Below, one piece after another: positions 32,511 through 62,817 of a DNA stretch of 64,000 nucleotides. The DNA is from Amoebidium appalachense. Lineage: Eukaryota > Ichthyosporea. Under the pieces are notes generated by a model. That model did not search any database and was not told where the DNA came from. It saw only the letters and a program-made list of their open reading frames with translations. Where the stretch lies: NCBI GenBank assembly GCA_963693365.1, contig CAVNZM010000003.1:1426001-1490000 (forward strand), written 5' to 3'. The position numbers were made by a program, and so were the translations under genes. How positions within the stretch are numbered: the stretch's first letter is position 1; each line of letters starts with the position of its first letter.

Positions 32511-34166
32511 TCAGAAACTTTCTCTAACAGACATTGCTAGCCGGGAGTACCAGTGTACTCCAACACTCACCCCCTCCCCCTCCCCCTCAGACATCTGCAT
32601 GAGGTTGATGCCATCATCATCATCGTCACCCTCGTCGTCTGACGACTCGGCAAGCCTGAGGTTGGGTGGGGGGTCGGTGTCGGCATCCTCGGCATCCGAG
32701 CCCTCCCCCGTGTCCGTGCCCCAACCCCAGTCCTCCCCCTCGTCGTTGGCGCCTGCATCTGCACCTGCATCGTACCCCCCTTGCTCCTGGGCGGTGTGCA
32801 GCCGACGTAGCCGGCGCACGCTGGCGTACTTGAACTTGTAGAAGAACCGGCCGGCAGGGTTGCCCGACACACACACCCGGCGGACACCATCGCCGGTAGC
32901 CATCACCCTGTACCCCTGCAGGCCGTGGGTGCACGTGTCCAGCCGGCACCAGAACACGTTGTCGCAGAAGGAATGACGGTCTCTGCCAACCCCTGCCCCT
33001 GAGCCCTTGAGCTTGGTGCTGTGGTTGGCCATGCATTTGGTCGACGGGAAGAGGCCACAGCAGTCGTCACAACGGTAAGGCCATGCCTCCTCCCCTGCCC
33101 GTGCAAGCTGCAGACGGCGCTCGGGGGTCCACACACAGGCGTTGGCCTGGTCGTTGCGGTCCCCCTTTGACCCACAGTTGTCGCACTGGTTCACACAGCG
33201 GTGTTTCCCCATGTTCTTGCTCTGCACGGTCTGGTTGCAGTGGTAGCAGGTGCTGAGATTCCGTCGTGCCTCCCCCGTGTGGTTTCGATGGCCGTGCTGA
33301 CACTGGAGGTGATGGCCGTGAAGTGGCCCAGCTTCTGGGAGTGGGCCAAGTACATGGTGCACAGCTTGGAGGGGGGCAGGGCCGTGCTCAGGTCCCCGTA
33401 CCGGCGTAGCACTTTGGCCCCCGCTGTCCATGTCCACCACCACCAGCCGCAGGCGGGTGACTGACTCAGGCTGCTCGGCAATGGCTGTGTTGAGGGCATC
33501 CACGACAGCCCCCAGCTCATCCACCGTCAGGCCATCCTCTGCAGGCACAGGCAGGTCGTACTTGGTCCACAGCACTCGGGTTGCCCTCACCAATCTCCGC
33601 AGGTAACGGTCTTGGTGGTGGCTCCTTGGATCTGTGGGAGGGAGTAGCAGGTTGCACACCCCACAGCCGGAAGATCTCGACCTCCCCAGGGTCGTGTTGC
33701 CGACCCCCACTACCTCCTTTGGGGTCAGCAAGTGGCACAGCACGTGGTGGTCCTTGCGATCCATGAGGTTGCCCCCCTTGCCCAGCACCTTGCGTGTGTG
33801 CTCGGTGGGTAGGTTGGCCTGGTCGTTGCCATTGGCTGCCTTCTTCACCCACATCACCATGCAGTACACCAGGCACAGCTGGGCACAGTTGGGGCCGTAG
33901 GCAAAGCGGTGCAGCTGCTGGTGGTCCAGGAAGGTCTCCCCGGTCACCTGTGGGTCGTCGGTGCTGCATGCATCCTGCACAAGGGCGGTCACATCCACCA
34001 CGGCCTTGGCCTCCACCAGATCGTGCAGCCACCGTGCATTCACCCCCGTGGTGGTGGACAGGGACCCACAGGCCCCCCTCCTCACCATGTCCTTGGGTCG
34101 GGCCACCGTCAGATGCACGGTGGATCTGCCGTCCATGAAGGTCTCGGCTGCACTCTGGGTACGTTG

Positions 34167-34171
34167 CCGTA
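34167..34171. repeat. TRIM target-site duplication, left (CCGTA)
   Basis: CCGTA before LTR 1 is repeated after LTR 2 at 34741-34745. The left TIR, which lacks the insertion, has a single uninterrupted copy at the corresponding place. Confidence 0.9.
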
Positions 34172-34417
34172 TGTTATGTGGCTCACCGATCTGGTTTTTG
34201 ATTGGTGAGGCTGGACGGCATTCCTGTCCCACAATCACGGCTACGAAATTGCTTTGGTATAAAAGCAATTCGGTAGGTCAGTTCATCTGGGGAATGATTG
34301 CCGGTAATGGTGATCTGGCACAATAAATGGTTGCGCCTTTCAATGACGTACACCAGCCCGCCACATAGTAACAGTAAGCCAAGCTCCCAAAAGAGCGACC
34401 GCGAGCCGGACACGACA
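34172..34417 (+). repeat. TRIM LTR 1
   Basis: 246 bp with a TATA box TATAAAAG (34258-34265) and a polyadenylation signal AATAAA (34322-34327) in the order expected for U3-R. Confidence 0.92.
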
Positions 34418-34494
34418 AGCTACACCCCCGCTGGGTCTTTCGTGCCCATGGAGTCGAGTCAGGAGACTCTAGCTTGTCCTTTGCGGGAGGGGAT

Positions 34495-34740
34495 TGTTAT
34501 GTGGCTCACCGATCTGGTTTTTGATTGGTGAGGCTGGACGGCATTCCTGTCCCACAATCACGGCTACGAAATTGCTTTGGTATAAAAGCAATTCGGTAGG
34601 TCAGTTCATCTGGGGAATGATTGCCGGTAATGGTGATCTGGCACAATAAATGGTTGCGCCTTTCAATGACGTACACCAGCCCGCCACATAGTAACAGTAA
34701 GCCAAGCTCCCAAAAGAGCGACCGCGAGCCGGACACGACA
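34495..34740 (+). repeat. TRIM LTR 2
   Basis: 246 bp, apparently identical to LTR 1, followed by the CCGTA duplication at 34741-34745. Confidence 0.92.
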
Positions 34741-35331
34741 CCGTATGTTCTCCATCAGCTTGAGCACCACGGCGTTGACATCACCATTGAACACCTCCAT
34801 GGGGCCTGCAGTAAACACACGGCGGTTGGTCACGTCGGCGTTGGGGTTGCCATCATCCCCCACCTGGTTGTCCACACCGTTGGCCTGCACATGCAGGCTG
34901 ATGATACGAACAATCAGCATGTCCCCCGCCTGCACATCTGCACGGGCCATGGCATCGAACAGCATGGCTGCAAAAAACTGGGGGAACTCAGTCACGTCAA
35001 GGGTGCGCAGGGGTTGGTACTCGAGGGTGTGGCCGCGTACACCCAATCCCCGTGCCTGCATGTCATCTACACGGGAACGCAGCCGCCAGTTGCCCTCGGC
35101 CGGCATGGCAATGATCTGGGGGTCATCGGGGTGGTTGATGGGGGCGGGGGCGGGGGGGAGGCCGGGGAGGGGTGGGGGTGGGGGTGGTGGGGCCAACATG
35201 GCCTGCAGGAAGGGGTGGGCCTGCAGGACCTGCTGCGGGTCGGCATCCAGTGCCCGCAACAGATCATCTTCAAACTCTTCCTGGCTCTCACTGAACATCT
35301 TGAATGGTAACCTTAGATCTCAGACTGTAAT

Positions 35332-35339
35332 CTTATAAA
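35332..35339 (-). promoter_or_regulatory. TATA-like box of the right TIR gene
   Basis: TTTATAAG on the minus strand about 35 bases before ATG 35298; the same motif occurs in the left TIR at 946-953. Confidence 0.45.
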
Positions 35340-35639
35340 TCTCAAGTATCAATCTAATCAATGGTTGCTAGCCTGGCTGTGCCAGAGCAACGCCTCAATA
35401 AAGAACAGTATGCAAAATAACGTCTCTGTGCCTGTGTCTATTCAGTTAAATCTCAAAGCCCAGTGAAATCTCAAAAGCAAAAATCTCTCCAAATCTCACG
35501 AAGCAGTACGCAAAAACAATAAGTCTGTGCGTGTGTCTGGTCGCCGCCGGCCGGCTGCCTCTGTTTACCAAAAACAATGAGCCATTCGCGGTCCTATTGG
35601 TCAGTTTCGGGATGGAATGTACAGATTTCGGCTTACGCG

Positions 35640-36393
35640 CTCTGATTGGTCATGATTTCCGGCAAATTTGCTTTTTCGCCTCCTAATTCCCATTGGGTGG
35701 CTATTTCCATTGGTCAGTTTCCCATTGAATTCAGGATTCGAATTCCCATTGGTCAGTTTTCGTCGGAATTCAGAATTCTCGCATTCCTTCGATCCGCAGC
35801 ACCTGTACGTGTGCGCACCACATGTACGCGTACACGTACGCGTCCACGCGGCGCGCCCTCTCTCTCTTTAATTATTTAGTTAAATTCACGTGCGCTGCAC
35901 GTGTTTTACACACACAGTGTGTGCACGTGCACCTGTACATATATCCACCCATATCTCATATCCCATATCGCGATGTGTGTACACAGATATCACACATCTC
36001 ACATCCACTTATGCCATATCTTTGGGGGCTGCGGTTCTGATTGGTCAGTTTTCCGGCAAATTTGCTTTTTCGCCTCCTAATTCCCATTGGGCGGCTATTT
36101 CCATTGGTCAGTTTTCGCCTGAATTCAGAATCATTTCGCATTCCTTCGATCCGCAGCACCTGTACGTGTGCGCACCACATGTACGCGTACACGTACGCGT
36201 ACACGTGTTCCGCCCTCTCTCTCTTTAATTATTTAATTACAATCACGTGCGCTGCACGTGTTTTACACACACACACACAGTGTGTGCACGTGCTCCTGTA
36301 CATATATCCACCCATATCCCATTATATCCCATATCGCGATATACACAGATATCACACATCTCATATCCACTTATGCCATATTTTGGGGGCTGC
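35640..36393. repeat. Outer tandem repeats of the right TIR
   Basis: Two full units and part of a third of the 360-bp repeat, with repeated ATTGGTCAGTTT (inverted CCAAT) and palindromic ACGTGTACGCGTACG-type segments. No gene. Confidence 0.75.
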
Positions 36394-36395
36394 GG

Positions 36396-36440
36396 GACCG
36401 CGTGAATGTGACGTCACACCTGTGATGTCACCATTCACGG
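36396..36440. other. Hairpin palindrome at the TIR boundary
   Basis: CGTGAATGTGACGTCACA and its near-perfect inverted partner TGTGATGTCACCATTCACG are separated by two bases, giving an 18-19 bp stem. It lies exactly between the end of the right TIR and the start of the ankyrin gene remnant. It also contains the CRE-like palindrome TGACGTCA. Confidence 0.65.
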
Positions 36441-36606
36441 GGTGCCGCGCCCCCAATTGTAGTAGTACCCGGCCTGTTGACCGGCCAGCACAGCGCCGTG
36501 CTCGCCATTATCGGCCGTGCACAGGCGGACGTGCTGCCGGTGCTGCTCCGGCGCCACCCCGACGCCAGCGGGGCCGTGGACGCGCTGGGCCGGACCCCGC
36601 TTCACC

Positions 36607-36774
36607 CATTGGCGTTGACTTAACATCTCGGTGCGGCAGCAGCCCGGTTGACCGAAGCACGAAAAAAAAAATCTTGCCACCATCCCAAACATCAGGACAA
36701 CTTAAGGTACTCAGGAGTGGGAGGACCGGGAAACCGGTCAAGGGTGTTCATAAACCCTTAACTCAACACTACTG
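36607..36774. mobile_element. hAT-like MITE copy 1 (168 bp)
   Basis: Begins CATTGGCGTTGACTTAA and ends with the inverted form TTAACTCAACACTACTG (about 12 of 17 bases pair). Flanked by CGCTTCACC at 36598-36606 and 36775-36783. It holds one unit of an internal repeat of about 90 bases (GCAGCAGCCCGGTTGACC, then GAAGCACG and A-runs). Confidence 0.8.
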
Positions 36775-37783
36775 CGCTTCACCGGGCGGCCGGGTCCACG
36801 GTGGACGCACTGGAGAAGGTGGAGCTTCTGTTGAGGGCAGCGGCTATTCCACGGCGACGGGCGCTGCTGCGCGCACGTGACCGTCAAGGCCGTGAGCCCA
36901 TCCACTGGGCGGCGCAGAAGGGCAACGGCCCGGCGCTGTTCCGGGTCATGGAGGCCGGGGGCGACGAGGACGTGCTGGAGGACATGCTCGAGTCACGCAC
37001 CGCGGCCGGGGACACCCCGCTGCACCTGGCCTGGGGGAGCGCCGTGGACGCCACGGTCAAGTGCGTCATGTTGTGCGTCAACGTGGCCCCATTGGCGCCG
37101 GTCAACGCCGCCGGAGTTGCGCCGTTGGTGTGCGCGGCCGAGCACGCCGACTGGGTCACGCTCGCCGTGTTGCTATCTGGGGAGCCCACGCCGTCACGTG
37201 GCCTCCTTCTACAGGCGCTCGAGGCGGCCTTGACCAGTGCGCGGGACGTGTGGCGCAAGGTGGCGCTGCTGTGTACCATCGGGACTCGGGGCCGCGACGA
37301 CATGCACGCCGGCGACAACGAGGGCAAGGAGACGGGGCTGCACGAGCACTGGCGAGGCTGGGGGCACCTGCTGAGGCACGCGGCGTCGCGCGGTGGGGAC
37401 AAGGCCATGGGCGCCCTGCTGGCCGCCATGCCGGCGGGGCCCCGAGAGTCTCCGCTGGCCACTACCGACCATTCCTCACCGCTCCTGGCGGCCGCGGCGT
37501 CCTCGACGGCCGTGCCCGAGAAGCTGCGCCTGCTCCTGGCGGCAGGCGCCAGCCCCTGGGCCTCCGACACCCACCGGCGCAACGCCCTGCACCTGGCGGC
37601 TGCTGTTCCTGAGGTCGTGGCCGTCACGGCGCTGCTGGGTGCCTTGGATCCCGCGGTTGTGGAACAGCTGGTGCACGCACGGGACCTGGCCGGTTGCACG
37701 CCGCTGCATACAGCCGTGGCCGCCGGGAACGCCGACGGCATCGAGCTGCTGATCCGCCATGGCTCAGACAGACCCCAACGCAC

Positions 37784-38032
37784 CATTGGCGTTGACTTAA
37801 CATCTCGGTGCGGCAGCAGCCCGGTTGACCTACGCACGAAAAAAAAATCTTGTCACCATCCCAAACATCAGTGGTGACTTATCATCTTGATGCGGCGGCA
37901 GCCCGGTTGACCGAAGCACGAAAAACAATCTTGTCACCATTCAAAGGGTAAGGACAACTTAAGGTACTCAGGAGTGGGAGGACCGGGAAACCGGTCAAGG
38001 GTGTTCATAAAGCCCTTAACTCAACACTACTG
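37784..38032. mobile_element. hAT-like MITE copy 2 (249 bp)
   Basis: Same ends as copy 1 but with two internal units. It abuts copy 3 with only GCGTGCCC between. Its own duplication is not clear because copy 3 inserted directly at its edge. Confidence 0.78.
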
Positions 38033-38040
38033 GCGTGCCC

Positions 38041-38290
38041 CATTGGCGTTGACTTAACATCTTGGTGCGGCAGCAGCCCGGTTGACCGAAGCACGAAAAA
38101 AAAATCTTGTCACCATCCCAAACATCAGTGGTGACTTAACATCTTGGTGCGGCGGCAGCCCGGTTGGCCGAAGCACGAAAAAAAAAATCATGTCACCATC
38201 CAAAGGGTAAGGACAACTCAAGGCACTGAGGAGTGGGAGGACCGGGTAACCGGTCAAGGGTGTTCATAAACCATTAACTCAACACTACTG
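38041..38290. mobile_element. hAT-like MITE copy 3 (250 bp)
   Basis: Same ends and two internal units. Flanked by an 8-bp duplication GCGTGCCC (38033-38040 and 38291-38298), which is the hAT length. Confidence 0.82.
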
Positions 38291-38322
38291 GCGTGCCCGC
38301 GACGAGGACGGTAGGGACGTCT

Positions 38323-39240
38323 TTACGCACGCCTCCGACCACTAAATGAGTTCCCATTGTGGGCAAGGCCTCGCGCCCGCAGCACGAAGACGGCCAGACA
38401 CAGCAGGGCCCCGAGCACCGAGGCCGCGTACGCCACGACGAACCACCGGGTCGCACGGTCCTTGAGAAGCAGCGCCGTCACAACCTGCCCGCTTGCCCAG
38501 GACGCGGCATAGCGGTGCAGTCCATACGCGTCGTTTGGGGGTACGCACTCGCGGTTGTTGGCGGCGCAGGCCTCGAACGTGGACGCCGGGAGCTTGTCCA
38601 CGCGGGGCCCGTCCGGCGCCGCCCGCTGCACTGCCTTGGTCACGGTCAGGGCGCCGGGCCCCGCCGTACACATGATGCGGTGCTCTTGGACCGGCAGCCG
38701 GCTTATAACCCACGACCGCGAGTTCTGCCACGCCACCACCATGACGTCCCACACCACAGGGTTCCCCGCACACGCGGCTATGATGCCGTTGTTGTAGATG
38801 TCGGCAAACGGTGCAATTGCCGCACGGCACGTACATGAGGTTGTCCGCTTTGGACCACTGCGCCTTGACCACAAACATGTCCGCCGCGTCCATCAGCGGG
38901 TCCACCGGCCGGAAGCTCTCGACGTCTGCATCGCGGTACAGGCCCCCATGCACCCACAAGATCGCCAGCCGGCCCAGGTCCACACGCTGCACGAGATGGT
39001 CGTAGGAGTGGTACAGCTCCAGTACCCACGGCGGCAGGTCCGCCGCTACCAGGGCCTCCACTGAGTCTTCATCCCATACAGTAAACTCGTAGGCGGGGTG
39101 ATTGCCTTCCATTGGCGCAGGTACGCCTGGTACTGAGGGGGCATGGCCGCCTCGCCCTGCATCCACACCGTGTGTATCTTGTGTGGTATGCCGGAAGGGA
39201 CGTGGGCAGTGGTCAATGGTTGGTGATTGAGGATGGCCAT
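38323..39240 (-). pseudogene. DXD glycosyltransferase (OCH1/capsule-type) with C-terminal membrane anchor, two frameshifts
   Basis: Starts at ATG 39240. The three pieces lie in three frames: about 39240-39110 (IPHKIHTVWMQGEA, the family's N-terminal 'IPK.IHQ.W'), about 39110-38825 (EFTVWDEDSVEAL, then GRLAILWVHGGLYRDADVES with the DXD nucleotide-sugar site), and about 38825-38323. The last has AIAPFADIYNNGIIA and a membrane segment FVVAYAASVLGALLCLAVFV near the end. Each shift looks like a single-base change; sequencing error is possible. Such enzymes transfer a sugar from a nucleotide sugar and occur in large DNA viruses and bacteria. The 3' end overlaps the ankyrin gene end by 23 bases. Confidence 0.75.
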
Positions 39241-39290
39241 GCCTGCTTTTAAACGTGTGCCTCTTTTAACTTAGATGTATGTCCAAGTGA

Positions 39291-39797
39291 ATGGGCATTG
39301 GTACTTCGGCAGAGGCGTACGGTGTGCTCCGGGCGGGCAACTGCCAGTGCGGGCTCCTGCCCGGGGATCCTAGTGTGGTTTCTGAGGTACGCCAGGTGGA
39401 GGTACGCATGACCCGCGACCTGGTACGCTACTGTGTGCTGGCCGCACGTAGCTTGGTGGCCGCCCTCACCGGAGGCGTGTCCGAGGGCGTCATTGGGGTG
39501 CCCAACAAGTTTGACATTACCCACAACTGCGTGGAAGTGGCCTTTGTGTGCAAATCGTGCGGCGCCTGCACTGTTCATACCTTTGACATGTCGGGCAAGG
39601 GCAAGGCGCACCGCCAGGGGGCGTACATGCAGCCGGTGCGTGTGTCCAGGCGCTTTCAGGCGAGACACCTGACGACAGGGCGGGTACGCACTGTCTTTGA
39701 CGGCCTGCCGGTCCCCAAGTACCATATGCAACGGTACAATTGCGGGCACTTTTCCGCCGCCCTGCATGCCGAGGCAGCATGCAACATGTTGCAGTAG
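39291..39797 (+). CDS. Cys/His-rich 168-aa protein, possibly LRAT/NlpC-like fold
   Basis: Intact frame from ATG 39291, only 50 bases from the divergent glycosyltransferase start. Notable features are HNCVEVAFVCKSCGACTVHT (CxxCxxC) in the middle and QRYNCGHFSAALHAEA near the end. The NC.HF phrase resembles the catalytic Cys region of LRAT-like and NlpC/P60-related proteins, and HNCVEV could supply the His. This is a motif-level suggestion only. Compact placement and high GC match the other virus-like genes here. No signal peptide or membrane segment. Confidence 0.55.
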   Translation: MGIGTSAEAYGVLRAGNCQCGLLPGDPSVVSEVRQVEVRMTRDLVRYCVLAARSLVAALTGGVSEGVIGVPNKFDITHNCVEVAFVCKSCGACTVHTFDMSGKGKAHRQGAYMQPVRVSRRFQARHLTTGRVRTVFDGLPVPKYHMQRYNCGHFSAALHAEAACNMLQ

Positions 39798-41177
39798 GTG
39801 TCTGCTGGGGTACTCCGATGATGTACAGTACATGTTCAATTGGGGACAAATGTATCTTGTATGCACCGCAAGGATTTGCGAAGCCTTGTTAGTAAGGATT
39901 TGCGAAGGGATGGAGTAGTGGTGATTGTGGTGGGGTGTGTGTGTGTGGATGTGTGTGGGGAGGGGGGGGGGGGGGGGGGGAATAGGAGGGGGGGAGGGGG
40001 GGGGGGGGGGAGGGGGGAGGGGGAAGGGAAGGAATTCTGAGTTCGAAAGTCTGTTACACTGCACGCATACATGTGCGCAACTTCACACACACATGCACAG
40101 CCAACGCACTGCCATGATGTGCACGCGCATACACAATGTGGATATCCCCCCCCCCCCTCCCCCCCCCCCCCCCCCCCCCCCCCTCCCCCCCCTGCCCCCG
40201 GCGCCGATTTGTAAGGACCGCCAAAGCATCAGCCTCTTATTGACACTGTGAGCACACACCCACCCACCCACAAACACCCACCCACCCACACACCCATCCA
40301 TTGCACACACCCACCCACCCATACACACACACACACACACACACACAGTCACACACACACACACACACAGTAACACACACACACACACACGAGCCAGCCA
40401 ACAGAAAGCTTCGGCACTGGTCGTGTTAGCGACAATACTCTATGGGGAGGCAAAGAAGAATGACAACTGCTATGATTTTCCACCTATACAATAGGCAGCT
40501 TAGCCTATATTTACTTCATCTATTCAAGTTCAAAAACCTTCAACAAATGCCTCGGACACTTCAATATGTACATACTTCAGTTCAGAGCACGGAAGATTCA
40601 CAATGTTCCTACTAATACTACATATTTCCAGTTCAGTCTAATTTGGGATATTATACTCTGTACATATCACGATCATTTTGGAGCTTCAAAGAAAGGGCGT
40701 TTATATCATCTGCTATTTTTCAAGAATGACAAGTGAGACACCACCCTTCATACATCGATCCATTTTTCGGAACTTAGACACTAACACGTATGATAGCATC
40801 ATTTACGAACCCTAGAAATTTCGCGGTATCAGCCAAGAGCAACAGGTGCAAAACACATGCTACACATTCATTAAATCGATCAACCTTTCGCCAATAAAGC
40901 CTTCAAAGGGATGACTGCAGAGTACGAAAAAAGGTAGAGGGGAAAACATATTCTCATCTGGTGTGGGTGACATAACAAATATCCCGGATACGAGAAAGGA
41001 ATATCCAAGGGAAACCCTAAATATAGGGCTCGGAGATATGTGCGACAAGAGAAATAACTTAGTATTTAACTACTAGACAACTCAGATATAGCCATTTTGC
41101 TTTTCAATTAATGCCCCGGCAAAATGTTTGGTCGCATAGTCGAGTAGAGTGGGGTGTTTGTACAGTTAGCCAGAAAT
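39798..41177. other. Spacer between the viral cluster and the SWT1-like gene
   Basis: Contains poly-G (39960-40020), poly-C (40147-40190), CACCCACCCA and (CA)n repeats (40250-40390), then 700 bases of AT-rich unique sequence with no coding signal. The SWT1-like gene's 3' end and terminator should lie at about 41.1 kb. Confidence 0.6.
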
Positions 41178-61244
<20,067 letters not shown>

Positions 61245-62817
61245 GTTCCACCTGCTTCACATAACTCGGTCTATAACAGGGGGCCGTATTATGTTTATAT
61301 ATCAAGAAGCTTCGTTACTAGAGTTGGGCCACGGGAGACCTTTTGGGGTAAGCTTGGGCTGTGGTAAACTTCGTGACGTCGGCTTCCAGTCAAACTTTGG
61401 ATTTCGGAACATGGCCCAGTTTGCGTAAACCAAATTATGGCGCCAAAAATCAAAAGCCGTCGGCCAAATATAGAACTGTTTGCTCTACCGTGATTGGACC
61501 CAAAACTCTTAGCCAATTTAAGCAAGTCATAGGGCTATGTGATTGGTTGAGATTATTTGGTGGGCCACTTTGTGATTGCTGTAAATATATCACAATCGCA
61601 CCCACGGGGTCAAGCGAAGAAAAAAACTCGGGAGTTTTGAGCATTTAATAAGCAATGAAGGTCACCATAATGACTCTAATTTTTTGTGTCAATAGCCCAT
61701 ACAATAACTATTCTCCTCTAAACAACATACGTTTTTGATTATAAAAAGCTTTATCTATAACATTGTTTTACTTAATTAGATTCTAAACTTGAAATGTTTT
61801 TTAAGGCAAATTTGTCCTGAGGGGGGTCCATCGATAGCTCGTTTATCCCCACTATCCTGCACAAAGCGTGCATGACACAAAAATGAGGAAACAGTTGCTT
61901 CCGTTTCAAATTTGCTCCAAAATTTTTCTTTTGACTGGATTTATTCAACGGAAAGATATGCAAGTATGCTCCAAAATTTGTGTCACACTCACGGTCCCCG
62001 ACGCCCACATGATTTTTGTGACCGGCCAGTTTTAGTGCACACCTCTGTCAAACATCACTAAACCGTTGAGCCAAAGAGTATTGTTCCCGTAGCCTTTCAA
62101 CGATCTAAGGTAACCGAGCAAATAACGATCTCATCCCCCTCCCCCCCCCCCCCCCCCCCCCCCCCTTCTGCACCCGCCATTCGTCGATGAGGTGAATGGT
62201 TCGAAACACGGGTACTGTGGTTGTCTTGGGCGCCTTCTGGGGATGGGCTCTTCTTTTATGCATACTCTTCGTGTGTGAGTTGCACTCTGCACTATGATGG
62301 TCGTTAAGAATGTGTACGATGTGCTCTATAGTGCATGCTTACCCCCCTCCCCCCCCCCCCCCCCCCCTTCACCCCCCTCCCCCTTCCCCCCCTCCACCTC
62401 CACCTTTACCACCGCAATCGTTTCAACCACACTCCTTCTCTACTTTCTATTAGTTTGCGAAAACATTGCTTTCGGGCAGGCGCTCTGTTTCCTTCCAACC
62501 TTTTTTTTTACTTTGACACGCCAGTTTTGTTTGTGGTAGCTTCTTCACTACTCGCATCACCACCAGTATCCTAACCCCAATGTGTTGTCTTAAATTCTTT
62601 AGCCATACACACCTTAAAGGACTCCTCCCCGTGTCCCTTCCTCTCCATGTCCATCTCCCCCAACCCCTCCCACCCACCATCCCCATCCCCCACCACACCC
62701 CACTCACATCCACACAGACGAACCTCCAACATCCCCTCCTGCCCAAACCTTCCCCCGGCCACACACACACACACCTTCCCCCGCACTTTAGTGTCTCATT
62801 CTCCTGTGCACCTCCAG
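61245..62817. promoter_or_regulatory. Region upstream of the SWT1-like gene
   Basis: Contains CCAAT-type motifs in both orientations (GATTGGACCC near 61492, AGCCAATTTA near 61510, TGATTGGTTGAG near 61540). This fits a TATA-less promoter for the minus-strand gene starting at 61244. The rest (61650-62300) is AT-rich without coding signal; poly-C occurs at about 62137-62165 and 62343-62368. Confidence 0.4.

Larger units (their letters stand above)
34172..34740 (+). mobile_element. Complete TRIM retrotransposon (569 bp)
   Basis: Two direct repeats of 246 bp (34172-34417 and 34495-34740) flank a 77-bp interior. LTRs begin TGTTATGTGG and end GACACGACA, the TG..CA form of LTR retrotransposons. The interior ends with a purine-rich GCGGGAGGGGAT tract directly before LTR 2, the expected polypurine primer. 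The 5-bp duplication CCGTA is intact and the empty site is preserved in the left TIR. It has no coding capacity, so it depends on a larger LTR element elsewhere. By eye the two LTRs are identical, so the insertion is recent. Confidence 0.93.
32511..35298 (-). pseudogene. PolB N-terminal/zinc-binding gene, right TIR copy (interrupted)
   Basis: The right copy keeps the ATG at 35298 (MFSESQEEFEDDLL). It is interrupted by the 569-bp retrotransposon at 34172-34740. Like the left copy it has five G near 33416 where four would keep frame. A 16-base deletion near 33285 brings the frame back, so the zinc-binding region (CYHCNQTV to CDNVFWC) is again in the starting frame but a scrambled stretch of about 60 residues lies between. 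Beyond the TIR edge (32868) it has its own tail: SGNPAGRFFYKFKYASVRRL, then an acidic region, stopping at 32511. Broken as it stands. Confidence 0.72.
32868..36393 (-). repeat. Right terminal inverted repeat of the virus-like element
   Basis: Inverted copy of 1-2858 plus a further outer part. It ends at about 36393, where the third outer repeat unit breaks off after GGGGGCTGCGG. It differs from the left by the TRIM insertion, a 16-base deletion and scattered substitutions. It carries the PolB N-terminal gene, its promoter and the outer tandem repeats. Confidence 0.88.
36424..38345 (+). pseudogene. Ankyrin-repeat protein gene broken by three MITEs
   Basis: Coding pieces lie at about 36440-36606, 36775-37783 and 38291-38345, separated by MITEs. 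Ankyrin signatures include DALGRTPLH before the first break, DRQGREPIHWAAQKGN, AGDTPLHLAWGSA, NALHLAAAVPEVVAV and DLAGCTPLHTAVAAGNADGI. The 3' piece, ARDEDGRDVF, ends at a stop at 38343-38345. There is also a 4-base duplication (AGACAGAC) just before the second MITE that shifts the frame. No start codon is present; the 5' end is cut at the hairpin. GC-rich ankyrin genes of this kind are common in large DNA viruses, where they often act as host-interaction adaptors; the viral origin is inferred from the neighbours. Confidence 0.72.

Noticed and set aside
36041-36880. 279-codon plus-strand frame across the TIR edge
   Set aside because: It runs through TIR repeats, the hairpin, the ankyrin remnant in the wrong frame and a MITE; no single product is credible.
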